Under the pieces are notes generated by a model, which searched no databases, was not told the origin of the DNA, and worked only from the letters and a program-made list of their open reading frames with translations. From Nocardioides halotolerans DSM 19273 (GTDB lineage: Bacteria; Actinomycetota; Actinomycetes; Propionibacteriales; Nocardioidaceae), in the NCBI RefSeq assembly GCF_000422805.1, contig NZ_KE383922.1:609772-673771 (forward strand): a stretch of DNA of 64,000 bases, given 5' to 3'. Below, in pieces: positions 61,569 to 64,000 of the stretch. Numbering within the stretch: the stretch's first letter is position 1; each line of letters begins with the position of its first letter. The position numbers and the translations under genes were made by a program.

Positions 61569-62552
61569 TCAGCGGGTGAGGAGCGGGTCGAGCGCGACCG
61601 CGACGAAGAGCAGCGAGAGGTAGAGGTTCGACGCGTGGAACAGTCGCATCGGCTGGATCCGGGCGAGGTCCTCGGTGTCGCGGGCCCGGCCCCAGAGGCG
61701 GTGAGCCTCGACGAGGAAGACGGCGCCGAGCACGGCTGCGGCCACCGGGTAGACGAGGCCGGTGCCGGCGACGGGCCACAGGACGAGCGAGACCGCCACC
61801 ATCACCCAGCTGTAGAGCACGACCTGGCGGCCCACCTCGCGGGCCGGGGCCACGACCGGCAGCATCGGCACGTCGACGTTCGCGTAGTCCTCGCGGTAGC
61901 GCAGCGCCAGCGCCCAGGTGTGCGGCGGGGTCCAGAAGAAGACGACGGCGAACAGCACGACGGGCACCCACGAGAGGGCGCCGGTGACGGCGGTCCAGCC
62001 GATGAGGGCCGGGAAGCAGCCGGCCAGGCCGCCCCAGACGATGTTCTGGGTCGTGCGGCGCTTGAGCAGCATCGTGTAGCCGAAGACGTAGAACGCGTTG
62101 GCGGTCAGCGACAGCACCGCCGACAACGGGTTGACCCAGGCCAGGAGCACCGCGGTGGAGAGGGCGGCGAGCACGAAGCCGAAGACCAGTGCGGCCCGCG
62201 GCGAGACGAGGTGGCGCGGCAGCGCCCGGCGCCGGGTCCGGCGCATCTGCTCGTCGATGTCGCGGTCGTAGACGCAGTTGAACACCGAGGCCGACCCGGC
62301 CGAGAAGGCCCCGCCGACGACGGTGGCGGCCACGAGCCCGAGCGCCGGCACCCCCCGGGCGGCGAAGAACATCACCGGCACGGTGGTGAGCAGCAGCAGC
62401 TCGATGACCCGCGGCTTGGTCAGGCCGACGTAGGCCGCCACGACGTCGCGCCACGTGGCCGCGCCGGCCTCGCGCTCGTCGCGCTGCGGGTGCACGACAC
62501 CCGGCACGGATTGGCCGACGTACGTCACGGTGTTCCTAGCGGGATTGGTCAC
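61569..62552 (-). CDS. ctaB: Protoheme IX farnesyltransferase (heme O synthase) CtaB
   Basis: 327 aa UbiA-family prenyltransferase with nine helices. The prenyl-diphosphate site is NCVYDRDIDEQM (N-x3-D-x3-D), preceded by VGLTKPRVIELLLLTTVPVM, and the second Asp-rich region follows RWEDYAN-like sequence YREDYANVDVPMLPVV. It converts heme B to heme O, the substrate of CtaA. GTG start at 62550-62552; divergent from the transketolase gene by 70 bp, the usual actinobacterial arrangement. Confidence 0.94.
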   Translation of the reverse strand: MTNPARNTVTYVGQSVPGVVHPQRDEREAGAATWRDVVAAYVGLTKPRVIELLLLTTVPVMFFAARGVPALGLVAATVVGGAFSAGSASVFNCVYDRDIDEQMRRTRRRALPRHLVSPRAALVFGFVLAALSTAVLLAWVNPLSAVLSLTANAFYVFGYTMLLKRRTTQNIVWGGLAGCFPALIGWTAVTGALSWVPVVLFAVVFFWTPPHTWALALRYREDYANVDVPMLPVVAPAREVGRQVVLYSWVMVAVSLVLWPVAGTGLVYPVAAAVLGAVFLVEAHRLWGRARDTEDLARIQPMRLFHASNLYLSLLFVAVALDPLLTR

Positions 62553-62622
62553 TGGGACGTGGAGAGTCTACGGCGGCACGTGAGTAGGCTCGAAAGCACC
62601 TGACGGCACTGGAAGGACACCT

Positions 62623-64000
62623 GTGAGCGACGCTGCCACCCTCGACTGGACCGAGCTCGACGAGAAGGCGGTCGACACCGCCCGGGTCCTGGCCATGGAC
62701 GCCGTGCAGAAGGTCGGCAACGGCCACCCCGGCACGGCCATGAGCCTGGCCCCGGCGGCCTACCTGCTCTTCCAGAAGGTGATGCGGCACGACCCCGCCG
62801 CCCCGGAGTGGATCGCGCGCGACCGCTTCGTGCTCTCGTGCGGGCACTCGAGCATCACCCTCTACACCCAGCTGTTCCTGGGCGGCTTCGGGCTCGAGCT
62901 CACCGACCTCCAGGCCCTCCGCACCTGGGGGTCGAAGACGCCGGGGCACCCCGAGCTCCACCACACGCCCGGCGTCGAGGTGACCACGGGCCCGCTCGGC
63001 CAGGGCGTCGCGAACGCCGTCGGCATGGCGATGTCGGGCCGGCGGCTGCACGGCCTGCTCGACCCCGACGCCGCGCCCGGCGAGAGCCTGTTCGACCACC
63101 ACGTCTACGTCATCTGCTCCGACGGCGACCTCGAGGAGGGCGTCAGCGGCGAGGCCAGCTCGATCGCCGGCACCCAGCAGCTCGGCAACATCACGATGAT
63201 CTACGACCGCAACCGGATCTCGATCGAGGGCGACACCGACGTCGCATTCACCGAGGACGTCGCGGCCCGCTACGCGGCGTACGGCTGGCACGTGCAGGTC
63301 GTCGACTGGACCAACGGCGGCACGAAGTACGTCGAGGACGTGCCCGCCCTCCACGACGCGATCACGGCCGCGCGCGAGGTGACCGACCAGCCGTCCCTGA
63401 TCGTGCTCGACACGATCATCGCCTGGCCGGCGCCCAACGCCCAGGGCACCGAGAAGGCCCACGGCAGCGCGCTCGGCGAGGAGGAGGTCGCGGCCACCAA
63501 GAAGATCCTCGGCTGGGACCCCGACAAGACCTTCGAGGTCCCGCCGGAGGTGCTGGCCCACACCCGCACGCTGCGCGACCGCGGCAAGGAGTGGGGCGCC
63601 GCGTGGGACGAGCAGTACGCCGCGTGGTCGGAGGCGAACCCCGAGTCCGCCGCCCTGCTGCACCGGCTCAAGGCGCGCGAGCTGCCCGACGGGTTCGCCG
63701 AGGCGCTGCCGACGTTCGAGCCCAGCGAGAAGGGCGTCGCCACCCGCGCGGCCTCGGGCAAGGTCATCAACGCCATCGCCGAGGTGATGCCCGAGCTGTG
63801 GGGCGGCTCCGCCGACCTCGCGGGCTCCAACAACACGACCATCGAGTCCGCACCGTCGTTCATCCCCGAGAGCCGGTCGACCGCGGAGTGGAAGGGCGAC
63901 CCCTACCAGGGCCGGGTGCTGCACTTCGGCATCCGCGAGCACGGCATGGGCGCGATCATGAACGGCATCGCGGCCGACGGGCTGACCCGCGTCTTCGGCG
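62623..64000 (+). CDS. tkt: Transketolase (partial, 3' end beyond the window)
   Basis: About 459 codons of an expected 690-700. GTG at 62623 has GGAAGGA five bases upstream. The TPP-binding segment is CSDGDLEEGVSGEASSIAG. GNGHPGTAMSLAPAAYLLF is the N-terminal signature and HFGIREHGMGAIMNGIA contains the catalytic Glu. Non-oxidative pentose phosphate pathway. Frame is open to the window edge. Divergent from ctaB, as in mycobacteria. Confidence 0.96.
   Translation, partial: MSDAATLDWTELDEKAVDTARVLAMDAVQKVGNGHPGTAMSLAPAAYLLFQKVMRHDPAAPEWIARDRFVLSCGHSSITLYTQLFLGGFGLELTDLQALRTWGSKTPGHPELHHTPGVEVTTGPLGQGVANAVGMAMSGRRLHGLLDPDAAPGESLFDHHVYVICSDGDLEEGVSGEASSIAGTQQLGNITMIYDRNRISIEGDTDVAFTEDVAARYAAYGWHVQVVDWTNGGTKYVEDVPALHDAITAAREVTDQPSLIVLDTIIAWPAPNAQGTEKAHGSALGEEEVAATKKILGWDPDKTFEVPPEVLAHTRTLRDRGKEWGAAWDEQYAAWSEANPESAALLHRLKARELPDGFAEALPTFEPSEKGVATRAASGKVINAIAEVMPELWGGSADLAGSNNTTIESAPSFIPESRSTAEWKGDPYQGRVLHFGIREHGMGAIMNGIAADGLTRVFG

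Overview
The window is a very GC-rich stretch of actinobacterial chromosome. It looks like a Nocardioides-type or other Nocardioidaceae/Propionibacteriales genome; that placement is inferred from gene content and codon use, not from a database match. Supporting markers are a fabG-fabI (MabA/InhA-like) pair, a sufR-B-D-Fd-C-S-U-SufT operon, an acVLRF1 release-factor-like protein, an F420/LLM-type enzyme, SURF1/CtaA/CtaB oxidase-assembly genes and many GTG/TTG starts. I saw no rRNA or tRNA genes, CRISPR array, insertion sequence or prophage. Coding density is very high: no gap without a gene reaches 300 bases, the largest being about 165.

Layout. 0-6 kb: housekeeping genes (Mur-ligase-like protein, fabI, fabG, dodecin, DUF3099, a small Cys-rich protein behind a strong leader hairpin, moaA, SURF1). 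6-27 kb: an aromatic-catabolism island. It holds a complete catechol meta-cleavage pathway: two extradiol dioxygenases, semialdehyde dehydrogenase, tautomerase, oxalocrotonate decarboxylase, hydratase, aldolase and acylating acetaldehyde dehydrogenase. It also holds a Rieske oxygenase, a Rieske ferredoxin, a phthalate-dioxygenase-type reductase, two IclR regulators, a split PEP-synthase-like (aryl-phosphotransferase-like) pair and a histidine-phosphatase-superfamily enzyme. An ECF42 sigma factor with its DGPF partner lies inside the island. 27-37 kb: ABC exporters, a crotonase, an ABC-F protein, a zinc metallopeptidase, an APH-like kinase, a GbsR/MarR-type regulator with its operator, and acVLRF1. 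37-43.6 kb: the Suf operon. 43.7-49.5 kb: an orphan molybdenum-hydroxylase large subunit, an LLM protein, an ABC transporter, ctaA and an ACT-domain protein. 50-61.5 kb: a surface-glycan cluster with a flippase-glycosidase fusion. 61.5-64 kb: ctaB and the 5' two thirds of a transketolase gene that runs off the window.

Most interesting hypothesis. The island has no recognisable phenol hydroxylase. It does have the two halves of a phenylphosphate-synthase/CreHI-like aryl phosphotransferase directly upstream of a Rieske oxygenase, and a histidine-type phosphatase translationally coupled to the ring-cleavage dioxygenase. This suggests phosphorylate the phenol, hydroxylate the aryl phosphate with the Rieske system, dephosphorylate to a catechol, then meta-cleave it. 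The same 17-bp palindrome, GTYCC-N7-GGRAC, occurs at four control regions of the island, three of them holding two or three phased copies. It ties the scattered transcription units into one probable IclR regulon.
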